DNA of 64,000 nt from Candidatus Hydrogenedentota bacterium (GCA_019637335.1 JAHBVV010000007.1:1-64000), one strand, 5' to 3'; shown: positions 44,663 to 54,407, numbered from the stretch's first letter. The notes: generated from the sequence alone by a model not told the origin. Program-made: numbers and translations.

Positions 44663-47600
44663 GTGGCACTGACGATTGGGGAAACAGTTGAGCAACTTCA
44701 CGCGGCCCTGCGCGATTATATCGAAGCCACGTATCACATTGGCCACCCATCGCTGGTCGAACAGAGACGGCAGTTACTTCAGCAACCAGGCGTAATCTCT
44801 CAACGTCCGTATATTGAGAGTACACCACGGTACAGGATTGGCGAGCCGTTTGAGAATCTTGGCCTGCCAACTCCTGTTCTCGATGTATTCAGCTCGTTGG
44901 CAACCGCTTCAGACGGACCGATCTTGATCCACAATCCGCCCTATCACCACCAGGCCAAAGCCATTCAGAAATCCTTGCTGGAAAACCGGAGTCTGGTTAT
45001 AACAACAGGTACGGGTTCCGGTAAGACGGAGTGTTTTCTTCTTCCGATTCTTGGGAAATTGGCGCAAGAAGCTCATGAACAGGGTCGGGCTTTTGGCAGC
45101 ATGGCGGCAACCCGCGCGCTTGTCCTTTATCCCATGAACGCTTTGGTAAACGATCAACTTGGGCGACTACGCGTTCTGTTCGGAGATGATCGCATCGTGG
45201 ACCAGTTTGTTGACTGGTCGGGCCGACCGGCGCGCTTCGCTCGCTACACAAGTCGAACGCTTTATCCGGGTGTCAGGACTGTTGATAAGGATCAGTTGCG
45301 GCTGAAAGCCATCGGTGACTTTTATGTACGATATTTAGAACTTGCACAGGGGCCAGATTCCGAGGAGCAACGAGCCGCCAAACGTATCGTGGACCAACTC
45401 AAGACTCGTGGTAAATGGCCAGCAAAGCCGGACCTACTGGCTTGGTATGGACGCAAGGGTATGCGTTGGCAGGATACCAAAACTGGAGAGTTTAAGCGTT
45501 GTGTGACGCTTGCCAACGATCCAGAACTTCTGACGCGTCACGAGGTTCAAGAAACTCCGCCAGACATACTTGTCACGAACTATTCAATGCTTGAGTACAT
45601 GCTCATGCGGCCAATAGAACGACCCATCTTTGACCATACCCGAGACTGGCTAGAACAGAATCCCCACGAGCGTCTTCTGTTGGTTCTGGATGAAGCCCAT
45701 CTCTACCGCGGCGCAGCTGGCGCTGAGGTCGCGCTCTTGATCCGTCGGTTGCGGGCGCGACTCAATATCCCGCAGGATCGACTGCAGGTCATTTGTACTA
45801 GCGCCAGCTTCTGTGACCCTGCTTATGCGTCGCAATTCGGTGCTCAATTGACTGGTAAAGACCGCCGCGAATTCGAAACAATCGAGGGTGAACTCGCTCT
45901 CAGTGAAGCGGCTGGAAAGGGAAGTTCTCGCGATGCCGCCGTGCTCGCTGATTTGGATCTCGATAGCTTCTATTCCGGTGAAACTGATGAATCGCGCGTG
46001 GCGGCGGTTCAGTCCCTGCTTGACTACCGAGCCGTCAATCCCAAAAGTGACCTTCCCTCCACGCTCCATAGTGCCTTGAATGAGTTCCCGCCAATGGGGG
46101 AACTCATTAACCTAACCATGAAGGCAGCTGAACCCGTTTCCGAGTTGCACGGCAAGATTTTTCCCGACGCTGAGCCGGAAGCGGCAAACAGGGCAGTTAC
46201 GGCTCTGGTGGCTATGGGAAGTCTTGCACGAAAGACATCCAACACACCGGGTTTGTTGCCTTGCCGTGTTCACGGTTTCTTTCGAGGTCTAGCGGGACTC
46301 TGGGTCTGCATGGACCCCGGATGTAGCGCGTTGCCGGAACACCGCCGCGATGGCCCTTGTGGCAGGCTCTACAGCCAGCCGCGTGATATCTGCACTTGTG
46401 GATCTCGGGTGCTCGAACTCTACACCTGCCGCAATTGCGGAGCGGCATATGCCCGCGCATACACTAACAATATTCTTGAACCTGATTTCCTATGGGCGGA
46501 GCCCGGTGGCGAGTTTCGCACCCACACCGGTATGTTTGGTGAACTAGAACCTCTGGACATGCTTCTCGATGCGCCAGTGCGCAATGACATCGAGCCAGCC
46601 GATTACGACCTGATCACTGGACGGCTAAACCCAGGAGCTTTGGGAACCCGATCTCGTCGAGTGTTCTTACGGGGGGAACGTATTTCAGCAGGAGATGGTG
46701 ATGTGGACACCGGCCACACCGCGCAACGGGGTGAGTTTGTACCTTGTGCGGTATGCGGTGAATCTGCGGCGTATGGTCGGTCCTCTGTACAAGACCATCA
46801 GACCAAAGGCGATGAGCCATTTCAGGCACTCATTAGTAAACAGATTCAGGTACAGCCGCCAAACGCTACGCCTCCAACGCGCCTCGCCCCCCATCGCGGA
46901 CGAAAAGTCTTAATCTTTTCCGATTCTCGTCAGACGGCTGCACGCCTCGCCCCAAATCTTCAAACCTATTCGACAAGGGATGTCTTACGGCCGCTGATCG
47001 TGGTTGGCTTTGATCGCTTGCAGCGGTCGGCCAGTCTCGCTACATTCCTTTCGCTTGAAGATCTTTACCTAGCGGCACTCATTGCTGCCGAACTTCTGGG
47101 CGTGAGACTCAGACCCGAACTTAAGGGCGGTGAGAGTTTTCATGCGCGAGATAAAATCGAGGAAAGACTAGGTGCCGGCGCGTTGTTCGATGATAATCGC
47201 ATGCTTGAACTGTTAATGGAAATGCGCGGTGAAACTCCACCGCAGTTTTTGCTTCGGGGTATGGCATCATGCCTTACCCACCGATACTACAGCTTGGAAT
47301 CATTCGCGCTTGCATCGATTGTTGAACGCGCCTCGCACCGTGAAGCAATCTCCGATCTGCCCGACATCCCAGAAGTGGCGACGACCCCAGAGCAGAAACT
47401 AGCGCTGGCGCGTTTGTGGTTACGAAGCTGGCATCGATCCGGGTTCTGGCTCAGCCGGATGCCATCATCCTGGTGGATGAATGAAGTGAAACCGCACTCC
47501 GGCAAATTCGCAACAATAGAGAATTGGCTTGACACCAAAGATGCCCGGAAACTGTTTAACCGCGATTGGCTGGAAGCTCTCCTGCACCGTTTTACGGAAC

Positions 47601-50215
47601 CTATTGCACAGAATAAGTATCGTCTGAAGGGCATTGAGTTGAGTTTGCTTACCGGTGGGGAGTGGTCATACTGCCAACTGTGCCGGACGACACAACGCCC
47701 GTTTCCGGGAACTGATCGATGCGTAAATTGCCAGACACAAAACGCGCGCCAAATCGATCCCGCTACCGATCCGGTATTTGGCGCGCGTAAAGGGTATTAC
47801 CGGTCAAGCACCATGGAATCGTTGCGCGAACCTCCTGATCCGCCGCTAGCACTCATTGCTGCCGAACATACCGCCCAACTAGGCGCGGCTCAGTCAGATG
47901 AAGTGTTTTCAAAGGCCGAGGAACATGAACTCCTTTTTCAGGATGTGGAACTGGGTCGTGACGATAAGGGGCAGGAACGCCCGGCAATTGATGTCTTGTC
48001 GTGCACCACAACGATGGAGGTCGGTATCGACATCGGGACGTTGTCGGGAGTATCTCTCAGGAACATGCCCCCAGCGCGCGCAAACTATCAGCAACGTGCC
48101 GGTCGTGCCGGTCGGCGAGGTAATGCGGTTGCTACTGTCACGGCGTTTGGTAGCGCTGACAGCCATGACGAGCACTACTTCAGTCATCCCGATGAGATGA
48201 TTCGCGGAGAAGTCCAAGATCCGACGCTGACGCTGAACAACGCGGAGATTACTCACCGCCACGTCACCGCCTACCTCTTGCAGCGCTACCATCAACATAA
48301 GCTGCCCAACATCAGACCCGCCGATCAGCCACACCTGTTCGCAGTGCTCGGTTCGGTATCTGACTTCAAGCGAAAGGATACACTACTTAATCGAGATGAT
48401 TTCGCTTCTTGGATGCGCATTCAGGAGTCCGCCCTCCAGTCAGAGATTGCGGGGTGGCTGCCGCGCGAGCTTGAAGCATCCGATCGCGAGTCTCTTCTGT
48501 CCAATTTAATCTCCCGCACACTCTCAGATATTGATGGCGCTATTGGCATCGATTCCACCGATGGCACCGATAGCGAACGCGACGGTGCTGAGGGTACGGA
48601 GCGCGAGCCAGCTGAGTCGAATGGCGAAGAACAGCTAGAAGTGCCGGAGGAAACTGGCGAAGAACAGACCGGCAGAGATCCCGGTTCTGAAAACCTCCTT
48701 GATCGCTTGCTGTACAAAGGCGTACTGCCGCGTTATGCGTTTCCGACTGATGTTGCAACTTTTTATGTCTTCAATAATGAGCAATCGACGCGCTTCAGGC
48801 ACGTGTATACGTTTACCCCCTCACAGGGCCTTCCCGTGGCGCTCTCCCAGTATTCTCCCGGCAAGGAAGTATGGATAGCGAGTAAGCTCTGGACAAGTGG
48901 GGCGATATACTCGCCCGTCCGATCCGAAATGTACGATGCCTGGGCGCGCCGTCGTCTCTACTATGAGTGCACATTCTGCCGCTACGCATGTACACGAGAA
49001 CTCAATGACGGCTCGCGCGGGGAATCACTCGATTGTCCTGCCTGTGGTCGGTCAGCAACGCTGGGACCAGCGCGACCTTGGTTGCGTCCGCCCGGATTCG
49101 CCCACCCGGTGGAACGTGAAGAGGGTACGACACCTGATGACCAGCCCGCGCGAAGCTATGCAACGCGCGCGAAACTTACAGCCCCCACGCCCGCAGAGCC
49201 GGATCGTTGGACCACGCTCAATGACCGGTTGCGTGTCCACCACATGCGCCAGCACCTGCTGGTGACGAACCGAGGGCCGCGACAGGATGGGTACACCTAT
49301 TGCACGCGATGTGGGCGAATCGAACCTACTGCCTCGGCGTCAGGCACTGTCGGCGCTGCGCACCGTAAGCCGTATCCAGATGACCGCGTACCAACTTGCC
49401 CTGGCGGTCGCGCAAGCAGCGGTATAGTCCTGGGAACTGACTTCATCACGGATGTACTGCTGATTTCGCTACGGGTCGCTGACCCGATATCGCTTTCGGC
49501 TGGAGTGCTCGCAACTGACGTGGCACTGCGAACTATCAGCGAAGCTCTTTCAAAAGCTGCTTGTCAACGGCTAGGACTAGAGGCACAGGAATTACAGGCC
49601 GAGTACCGTCCGGCGTTGACGGAAGCTGGTAGGCTTGGATTTGAAGCCGAGATCTACATGTACGATACGCTTCCAGGCGGAGCCGGGTTCGTGCGGCGAG
49701 TGGGCGAGGTGGGACTTCAAGTCTTCAACGACGCACTTCAGATACTTGAGTTCTGTCCGGAGGTCTGTGACCGGTCATGTTACCGCTGTCTGCGCAGTTA
49801 CAAGAACAAACTTGAGCATGAGTTGCTTGACCGCCAGCTTGGTGCCAGCTTGCTGCGCTATCTCCTGACGGGCACCTACTCGATGTCAGATGTGGGACGC
49901 TTAAATGCCTCTACCGACCTGTTGTATGAGGACCTCTCGCGTCAAGCCATAGGCGGTATTAGCGTGAGTCGTTGGCATCAAGTCACTCTTGAGGATGGTT
50001 CCCACGTTGCCGTCCCAATATATGTGACTCGTAGCGATGGCACGGCGTTTGCCGTCGGGCTTCACAGCCCACTTACGCCAGATGACCCTCACGACGATGT
50101 GCTGCGAGATCTCAAGGAGTATTCATCAGTCTTGCCGGTACTGACAGTTGATGAAATCCTAGTGCGCCGAAATTTGCCGCAAGCCACGCACTTCGTACTC
50201 TCACGGATCGTCTGA
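44663..50215 (+). CDS. druE: DruE-like superfamily 2 helicase with DUF1998
   Basis: A 1850-residue protein. Walker A TTGTGSGKTE is near residue 113, DEAH (VLDEAHLYRG) near 343, and motif VI QQRAGRAGRRG near 1142, where a SF2 helicase would have them. Cys clusters (CRNCGAAY near 588, CVNC, CPACGR) suggest zinc sites. The C-terminal DUF1998 part has YDTLPGGAGFVRR near 1666 and CDRSCYRCLRSY near 1700. A 60-residue acidic linker at about 1290-1350 is unusual. GTG 44663 has AGGAG seven bases upstream. DruE is the shared core of Druantia systems. Confidence 0.9.
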   Translation: MALTIGETVEQLHAALRDYIEATYHIGHPSLVEQRRQLLQQPGVISQRPYIESTPRYRIGEPFENLGLPTPVLDVFSSLATASDGPILIHNPPYHHQAKAIQKSLLENRSLVITTGTGSGKTECFLLPILGKLAQEAHEQGRAFGSMAATRALVLYPMNALVNDQLGRLRVLFGDDRIVDQFVDWSGRPARFARYTSRTLYPGVRTVDKDQLRLKAIGDFYVRYLELAQGPDSEEQRAAKRIVDQLKTRGKWPAKPDLLAWYGRKGMRWQDTKTGEFKRCVTLANDPELLTRHEVQETPPDILVTNYSMLEYMLMRPIERPIFDHTRDWLEQNPHERLLLVLDEAHLYRGAAGAEVALLIRRLRARLNIPQDRLQVICTSASFCDPAYASQFGAQLTGKDRREFETIEGELALSEAAGKGSSRDAAVLADLDLDSFYSGETDESRVAAVQSLLDYRAVNPKSDLPSTLHSALNEFPPMGELINLTMKAAEPVSELHGKIFPDAEPEAANRAVTALVAMGSLARKTSNTPGLLPCRVHGFFRGLAGLWVCMDPGCSALPEHRRDGPCGRLYSQPRDICTCGSRVLELYTCRNCGAAYARAYTNNILEPDFLWAEPGGEFRTHTGMFGELEPLDMLLDAPVRNDIEPADYDLITGRLNPGALGTRSRRVFLRGERISAGDGDVDTGHTAQRGEFVPCAVCGESAAYGRSSVQDHQTKGDEPFQALISKQIQVQPPNATPPTRLAPHRGRKVLIFSDSRQTAARLAPNLQTYSTRDVLRPLIVVGFDRLQRSASLATFLSLEDLYLAALIAAELLGVRLRPELKGGESFHARDKIEERLGAGALFDDNRMLELLMEMRGETPPQFLLRGMASCLTHRYYSLESFALASIVERASHREAISDLPDIPEVATTPEQKLALARLWLRSWHRSGFWLSRMPSSWWMNEVKPHSGKFATIENWLDTKDARKLFNRDWLEALLHRFTEPIAQNKYRLKGIELSLLTGGEWSYCQLCRTTQRPFPGTDRCVNCQTQNARQIDPATDPVFGARKGYYRSSTMESLREPPDPPLALIAAEHTAQLGAAQSDEVFSKAEEHELLFQDVELGRDDKGQERPAIDVLSCTTTMEVGIDIGTLSGVSLRNMPPARANYQQRAGRAGRRGNAVATVTAFGSADSHDEHYFSHPDEMIRGEVQDPTLTLNNAEITHRHVTAYLLQRYHQHKLPNIRPADQPHLFAVLGSVSDFKRKDTLLNRDDFASWMRIQESALQSEIAGWLPRELEASDRESLLSNLISRTLSDIDGAIGIDSTDGTDSERDGAEGTEREPAESNGEEQLEVPEETGEEQTGRDPGSENLLDRLLYKGVLPRYAFPTDVATFYVFNNEQSTRFRHVYTFTPSQGLPVALSQYSPGKEVWIASKLWTSGAIYSPVRSEMYDAWARRRLYYECTFCRYACTRELNDGSRGESLDCPACGRSATLGPARPWLRPPGFAHPVEREEGTTPDDQPARSYATRAKLTAPTPAEPDRWTTLNDRLRVHHMRQHLLVTNRGPRQDGYTYCTRCGRIEPTASASGTVGAAHRKPYPDDRVPTCPGGRASSGIVLGTDFITDVLLISLRVADPISLSAGVLATDVALRTISEALSKAACQRLGLEAQELQAEYRPALTEAGRLGFEAEIYMYDTLPGGAGFVRRVGEVGLQVFNDALQILEFCPEVCDRSCYRCLRSYKNKLEHELLDRQLGASLLRYLLTGTYSMSDVGRLNASTDLLYEDLSRQAIGGISVSRWHQVTLEDGSHVAVPIYVTRSDGTAFAVGLHSPLTPDDPHDDVLRDLKEYSSVLPVLTVDEILVRRNLPQATHFVLSRIV

Positions 50216-51468
50216 TGCCAGGGCGCAATGTGCCAGACAACATGTGGAGAATTGTTGAACCGTCACACTGGCCCGACCCAGCAGCATGGAATTCCTTTTC
50301 GGCCTTGCTAAGGTTGGAGCAGTGTCCGCGACGGTGGGCGCTATCAAACGCAAGCTACCCTGGCTTGTGGGATGGCAAAGGATATCCCCAAAAGCTGCAC
50401 CTAGCGGCAATCGAGGGAACAATCGTTCATTCTACCGTGGAGGTTTTGATAAAGCACCTAGTCCAGAAAAACTCCGTGACGAGAACGGAGACCGGAATCA
50501 CGCAAGTATTAAGAGAAATTGGTGGATACACCCGTTTAGTTCAAAGCCAAATCGATGTCGCCCTCAAGCCATTTAACCAAAATCCCCGGACGGTCACACA
50601 CATAGACCGTATTCGACAACAGTTGATTGCGAAGCTTCCAGAGCTGCGATTTCAAGTGCAGACATTTGTTTCGCAACTGAGTCCAGTGTCAGGCAGACCG
50701 AAGCCATACCAGAGTCTTCCTGGTGGCAATCGAGAACACGGCGCACTCCCCATTGGCGCGCACATGGAAGTGACACTTGAGACACCAGAGTTGCGTTGGC
50801 GGGGAGTCGTGGATTTACTTGTCCTGTCAGAGTCATCCGCGGAAATCACTGATTTCAAGACGGGGGAAATAAAGAGTGAACATGAATTCCAGATACGAAC
50901 GTACGCACTGCTGTGGATGAGGGACAAGAAACGTAACCCGCATCAGCGAGTGGTAAGCAGACTTCTTATCTCATACCCGACGCGAAGCGTCGAGGTTCCG
51001 GTCCCGACGGATTCGGAACTTGCGTTGCTGGAGGCTGAATTGCGTTCGCGTACGGAAAGTGCGCAAAGTGAATGTGTCCGGCGACCTCCGAGGGCGAGAC
51101 CTGATGAAGACGCCTGCAAGTGGTGCGAGGTGCGGCACCTGTGTGGCGAGTACTGGGAGGCATTGCGAGACTGGTTCCCTACCACTCATGCTCCGGACCA
51201 GGTACGACACGACATTCAACTGCGCCTGACAAGTAGATCAGCACTTACTTCTTGGACGGCGATTGTGGAGGAGTCATCGAGTCTTGAGCGAGAAGCACTA
51301 GTCACAGTTCGATTTCCCCTGGACGATTATCACGAGTTTCAAGAAGGTCAATCCTTGCGATTGCTGGATGTACACATTTCTTATGTCCAGGGAGTAGATA
51401 CGACTGACATCCCGGCGATCAGCGTCGGCGTTTCGAGTGAAACTTTCGTTTATGGAGATGGGCCATAG
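50215..51468 (+). CDS. Fe-S PD-(D/E)XK nuclease coupled to the helicase
   Basis: A 417-residue protein of the RecB/Cas4/AddB class. It has LRLEQCPRRWALSNASYP near residue 35, a catalytic VVDLLVL...EITDFKTGE core near 200-220, and CKWCEVRHLC near 300. Together the four Cys (one early, CxxC-x5-C late) form the [4Fe-4S] pattern of Cas4/AddB. Its ATG overlaps the helicase stop (TGATG), so the two are made together. No nuclease of this kind belongs to the Druantia types I know. Confidence 0.88.
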   Translation: MPGRNVPDNMWRIVEPSHWPDPAAWNSFSALLRLEQCPRRWALSNASYPGLWDGKGYPQKLHLAAIEGTIVHSTVEVLIKHLVQKNSVTRTETGITQVLREIGGYTRLVQSQIDVALKPFNQNPRTVTHIDRIRQQLIAKLPELRFQVQTFVSQLSPVSGRPKPYQSLPGGNREHGALPIGAHMEVTLETPELRWRGVVDLLVLSESSAEITDFKTGEIKSEHEFQIRTYALLWMRDKKRNPHQRVVSRLLISYPTRSVEVPVPTDSELALLEAELRSRTESAQSECVRRPPRARPDEDACKWCEVRHLCGEYWEALRDWFPTTHAPDQVRHDIQLRLTSRSALTSWTAIVEESSSLEREALVTVRFPLDDYHEFQEGQSLRLLDVHISYVQGVDTTDIPAISVGVSSETFVYGDGP

Positions 51469-51506
51469 AGGCTGAACTCAGGCTCGATAATGAGGCAAAA
51501 ATTAAA

Positions 51507-51545
51507 AGACCCCATTGTAATCAGGTTTTGATACGGATGGGGTCT
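51507..51545 (-). terminator. rho-independent terminator
   Basis: A nine-base stem (AGACCCCAT/ATGGGGTCT) with a long loop is followed on the minus strand by TTTTAATTTTT. It ends the five-gene minus-strand operon just after the stop at 51566 and also sits downstream of the nuclease gene on the other strand. Confidence 0.7.
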
Positions 51546-51565
51546 GTTCGCCGATTGCGATCCTA

Positions 51566-51841
51566 TTATCGGCGCTCGGGGAAGTCCACGTAGTATTCCC
51601 GTTCCAGGACTTCCGGGAACTCCTCGCGGAGCGCGTCCACGTCCAGTTCCGGACGGTGACAGTCGAACGTCGTGCCGTCATCAAGGTTCAACACGATTCC
51701 AATGGTGTGGATGTCGTTTGAATAATCGACGCCGACAATCCTACGTCCGACTAGCGAAGTACGGATTCCCTCCAAATGTGCAGTGCCTTCCGGCGAACGC
51801 ATGAACCGTTCAAGGTCACTCATGTCACTGGCGTCACCCAT
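51566..51841 (-). CDS. small hypothetical protein
   Basis: A 91-residue acidic protein (DLERFMRSPEG start, RPELDVDALREEFPEVLE near the end) with no recognised domain. It follows the DUF932 gene by 14 bases and is the last gene before the terminator. Small partners of this size often follow DUF932 genes on plasmids and phages. Confidence 0.7.
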   Translation of the reverse strand: MGDASDMSDLERFMRSPEGTAHLEGIRTSLVGRRIVGVDYSNDIHTIGIVLNLDDGTTFDCHRPELDVDALREEFPEVLEREYYVDFPERR

Positions 51842-51855
51842 TACGCGGCCCCCGG

Positions 51856-52878
51856 TCAGACGGCCAGCGCCAGAATTTGCGACGCCCGCATGTCAGCCTG
51901 CGTCCGGTCACCGGCGAATTCGATGCGCTGCGACAGGCGCGTGAGCGCATCGACCACCGCAAAGATGGTGAACGCGCCCTGGGACTTGGCGACCCGAATG
52001 GCCTCTTCCGCCAGGCTGCGGTTGATGCCATACTGCCCCAAGAGTTTCAGGGCGTCCTCATCTTCGGTCCCGAAGCGTTCGCGCATGGCGTTGCGGATGA
52101 CTTTGACGAAACTGTCACGTCGTTCGTCACGTTTCTTGGTCAGGTCGTGCAGGATGCGCCGGATGTTGTCGAGGGCCTCGTGGACGTTGGTGGTGTGTTT
52201 GCGCGTGAAGTCCACGACTTCCACGGCATCCCAGACAATATGGTTCTGGCAGACTGCCTGAAACCAAAACGTCTGCACGCCCACGGTGCGCCGTCCGACT
52301 TCGGAATTCCAGAGAAAGAATCCCGGTGCGAACGACTGGCCGTCAATTTCCGCCCAGCCGGTCGGGTCGATGAGGAAGGCGAACATGTCCTGCTCGCCGC
52401 AGTACAGGCCCGTACCGCCACCCATCGCTTCCTGCGCGCCCTCAAAATCCGTCGTGAATTCCAGAGCGAGCGCCAGCACGTCGGCGTTGAAGAGCCGGGT
52501 GTAGCTGACGCCATGGACGGACCGGACCTGATGGTCCAGGGTGAAGACCTGCAAGGGCTTGGTGCCGCGCGGCAGGGTTTCCTCGAACACGAGGCTGGCG
52601 GTACGTCCGGTCAACTGGTTGACCGTGTCCTTGCTGACGTTGGCGAGCTTGCACAGTTGCGAGAAGCTCCAGTCCGTCATCTCGAAGGGTTCGTCGTTGG
52701 CCACCAATGTCAGGTGACCGTTCTCGGGTTCGGTGCGCACGTCCACGGGCGCGTACCACCGGGTCAGCGATTCCTGCTTCTCCTGGTGACAGTGCTCCCA
52801 GAGTTGCGACAGCGTGTTGAAACGCTCGTCAGGATTGCGTCGAAAGAGCTGTTCGTGTGCTTGGGTAAGGTGCGTCAT
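51856..52878 (-). CDS. DUF932 (phage/plasmid-like) protein
   Basis: A 340-residue protein with DUF932 features: ALALEFTTDFEGAQEAMGGGTGLYCGEQDMFAFLID, and FWFQAVCQNHIVWDAVEVVDFTRKHT. The family is widespread on plasmids and phages, and its role is unknown. ATG 52878 has AAAGGA upstream. It lies within an operon with two RuvC-fold proteins, which suggests a replication or recombination job. Confidence 0.85.
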   Translation of the reverse strand: MTHLTQAHEQLFRRNPDERFNTLSQLWEHCHQEKQESLTRWYAPVDVRTEPENGHLTLVANDEPFEMTDWSFSQLCKLANVSKDTVNQLTGRTASLVFEETLPRGTKPLQVFTLDHQVRSVHGVSYTRLFNADVLALALEFTTDFEGAQEAMGGGTGLYCGEQDMFAFLIDPTGWAEIDGQSFAPGFFLWNSEVGRRTVGVQTFWFQAVCQNHIVWDAVEVVDFTRKHTTNVHEALDNIRRILHDLTKKRDERRDSFVKVIRNAMRERFGTEDEDALKLLGQYGINRSLAEEAIRVAKSQGAFTIFAVVDALTRLSQRIEFAGDRTQADMRASQILALAV

Positions 52879-53006
52879 GGTTTGATCCTTTCCGTGTCCT
52901 ACGTTGCGGTTTTTTGGGGGACACACCATCGGTCCCTCCGTATCAATGACGCGGGCCAGGCGTCACCGCTACGCAGGAACCGAACGGATCGAACGAGGTG
53001 ATATGG

Positions 53007-53507
53007 TTATTGGTCTTTGAGCGCCAACAGTCCGACCGCGACCGCGTCGAACATGTTGGAGTGATGAAGACTCTTCCAGCCCCGGTCGCGTAATAGGTAC
53101 GCCTTGAGTTCGGGGTAGCGGTACACGACCATCTGGGCGACCTGCTGCTTGGTGGCCCAGCCGTATCCGGTAACGGACTTTTTCACAGTGCTTGGCGCGT
53201 AGGCCAGGATCTTCAGATTCGCCCGGCGGCCGAGATAGAGGATCTGCCGGTAGTACAGGTTGAGCAACACCGTGCGCGGGGTACGTTTGGAAAACACCGC
53301 CCGCTCGACGGCCAGCACGTTGGGCTTGAGCGTCGTGATCAGTCCGAGCACGGCCTCACGGGCTTCGCGGAGGTTTTCCCTAGGTGGACGATCTTTGGCG
53401 AAGACCTTAACGCCGTGGTAAAGGAGCTTGCCGTCTTGAAGCAGCGCGTAGCCGGTCTTTCTGGTACCGGGGTCGAGGGCCAGAATCCGGTGGGTTGTCT
53501 TGGGCAT
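53007..53507 (-). CDS. RuvC-fold nuclease-like protein
   Basis: A 166-residue protein with RuvC motifs: ILALDPGTRKTGYAL (Asp) at the start, NVLAVERAVF (Glu) near 65 and HHSNMFDAVAVGLL (His/Asp) near the end, plus a basic APSTVKKSVTGYG segment as in RuvC. It probably resolves Holliday junctions or other branched DNA. It is the second of two RuvC-fold genes, eleven bases after the first. Confidence 0.85.
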   Translation of the reverse strand: MPKTTHRILALDPGTRKTGYALLQDGKLLYHGVKVFAKDRPPRENLREAREAVLGLITTLKPNVLAVERAVFSKRTPRTVLLNLYYRQILYLGRRANLKILAYAPSTVKKSVTGYGWATKQQVAQMVVYRYPELKAYLLRDRGWKSLHHSNMFDAVAVGLLALKDQ

Positions 53508-53518
53508 AGTGATGTGGG

Positions 53519-54052
53519 TTATGAATCAAAGGGAAAATCAATGGAGTTGCCGCCATGCACGTGCGTTATCATGAACGCGGCGGCGTCAAAGATGCTGAAC
53601 CGATAGTCCTCGCTCATCCAGGGCTTGCGCAACGGTGGCAGGTGCCGCATGAGCGCCGGAAAGCGGAGTGTCACCGCGGCTGCGATCTGGACCTTCGTAT
53701 TCGCGCCGTCCTGGGCAAACGCTGTTTTGACAGCAGTGGCCGACACCGTATGTACGTTGATGTCGAGTGTCTTCGCCAGTTTGCAGACGGCGCGGGTCAG
53801 CCGGACGGCTCGACCGCGCCGGCGACAGCCCGGAGCGTCCATGTCTTCGGCGACGAGGGCATGCGGGGCGTGGAGGCGAATCAGCGTCCTCACGTGTGCC
53901 AGTTCCGGGTCGTCGGGCTTGTCTCCTGGGCGCACTCGTTTGACGCCCCAGTCGATGAGACGATGAGGTCTTTCGAGTACGACAAAGCCAACCCCCCGGT
54001 TGCATAGATCAATTGCAAGGATGCGAGTGAAGTGGTTACCGGTGTGGATCAT
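53519..54052 (-). CDS. second, diverged RuvC-fold protein
   Basis: A 177-residue protein with ILAIDLCNRGVGFVVLE (Asp), HALVAEDMDAP (Glu) and FSIFDAAAFMITH (Asp), the same layout as its neighbour but otherwise unlike it. The LCNRG in place of the usual PG(T/S) could alter activity. It overlaps the XRE stop by 17 bases. The two RuvC-fold proteins may form a heterodimer; that is inferred. Confidence 0.75.
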   Translation of the reverse strand: MIHTGNHFTRILAIDLCNRGVGFVVLERPHRLIDWGVKRVRPGDKPDDPELAHVRTLIRLHAPHALVAEDMDAPGCRRRGRAVRLTRAVCKLAKTLDINVHTVSATAVKTAFAQDGANTKVQIAAAVTLRFPALMRHLPPLRKPWMSEDYRFSIFDAAAFMITHVHGGNSIDFPFDS

Positions 54053-54407
54053 AGATTGAGTTAGAATTCATCGGGGCCTTCCCTGCGAGACTATCCAGGA
54101 AGGCCCGTTTCACCGGTGAATGGCGATTACTTTGTAGACCCTCCATGAATATGAGCAGCTTCTTGGCTTGAGCTGCGGATGCGCCCTCAGCCTCCGCGAA
54201 CAGGCCCGCAAACAATTCACGGACCGGCATATCGAGAATGGCTTCAAGCGCCAGGGCGGTAGGAAGTGTCGGCGTGCGGCGAAAATGCTCGTACCGCGTG
54301 ACGTTGCTCGCCGTCTCGGCTCCAAGCAGAAACGCCAGTTCCTTTTGCGACAACCCAAGCGCCTTGCGCGCGCCCCGCAGGTAGTTCGGCAAACGGTCTG
54401 GTATCAC
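54036..54407 (-). CDS. XRE-family regulator of the recombinase/RuvC region
   Basis: About 123 residues with an XRE domain (RLPNYLRGARKALGLSQKELAFLLGAE) and a helical tail. It closely parallels the XRE protein at 57892-58266, which starts NRLPNYI. The start is uncertain; GTG 54407 fits the paralog and no strong ribosome site is seen. It heads the minus-strand operon with the RuvC and DUF932 genes and is divergent from the recombinase side. Confidence 0.7.
   Translation of the reverse strand: MIPDRLPNYLRGARKALGLSQKELAFLLGAETASNVTRYEHFRRTPTLPTALALEAILDMPVRELFAGLFAEAEGASAAQAKKLLIFMEGLQSNRHSPVKRAFLDSLAGKAPMNSNSIYDPHR

Noticed and set aside
44663-51468. DISARM (drmA/drmB) as the identity of the DUF1998 helicase operon.
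   Set aside because: There is no DrmB, phospholipase-D protein or DNA methylase, whereas DUF4338 (DruA) is present.
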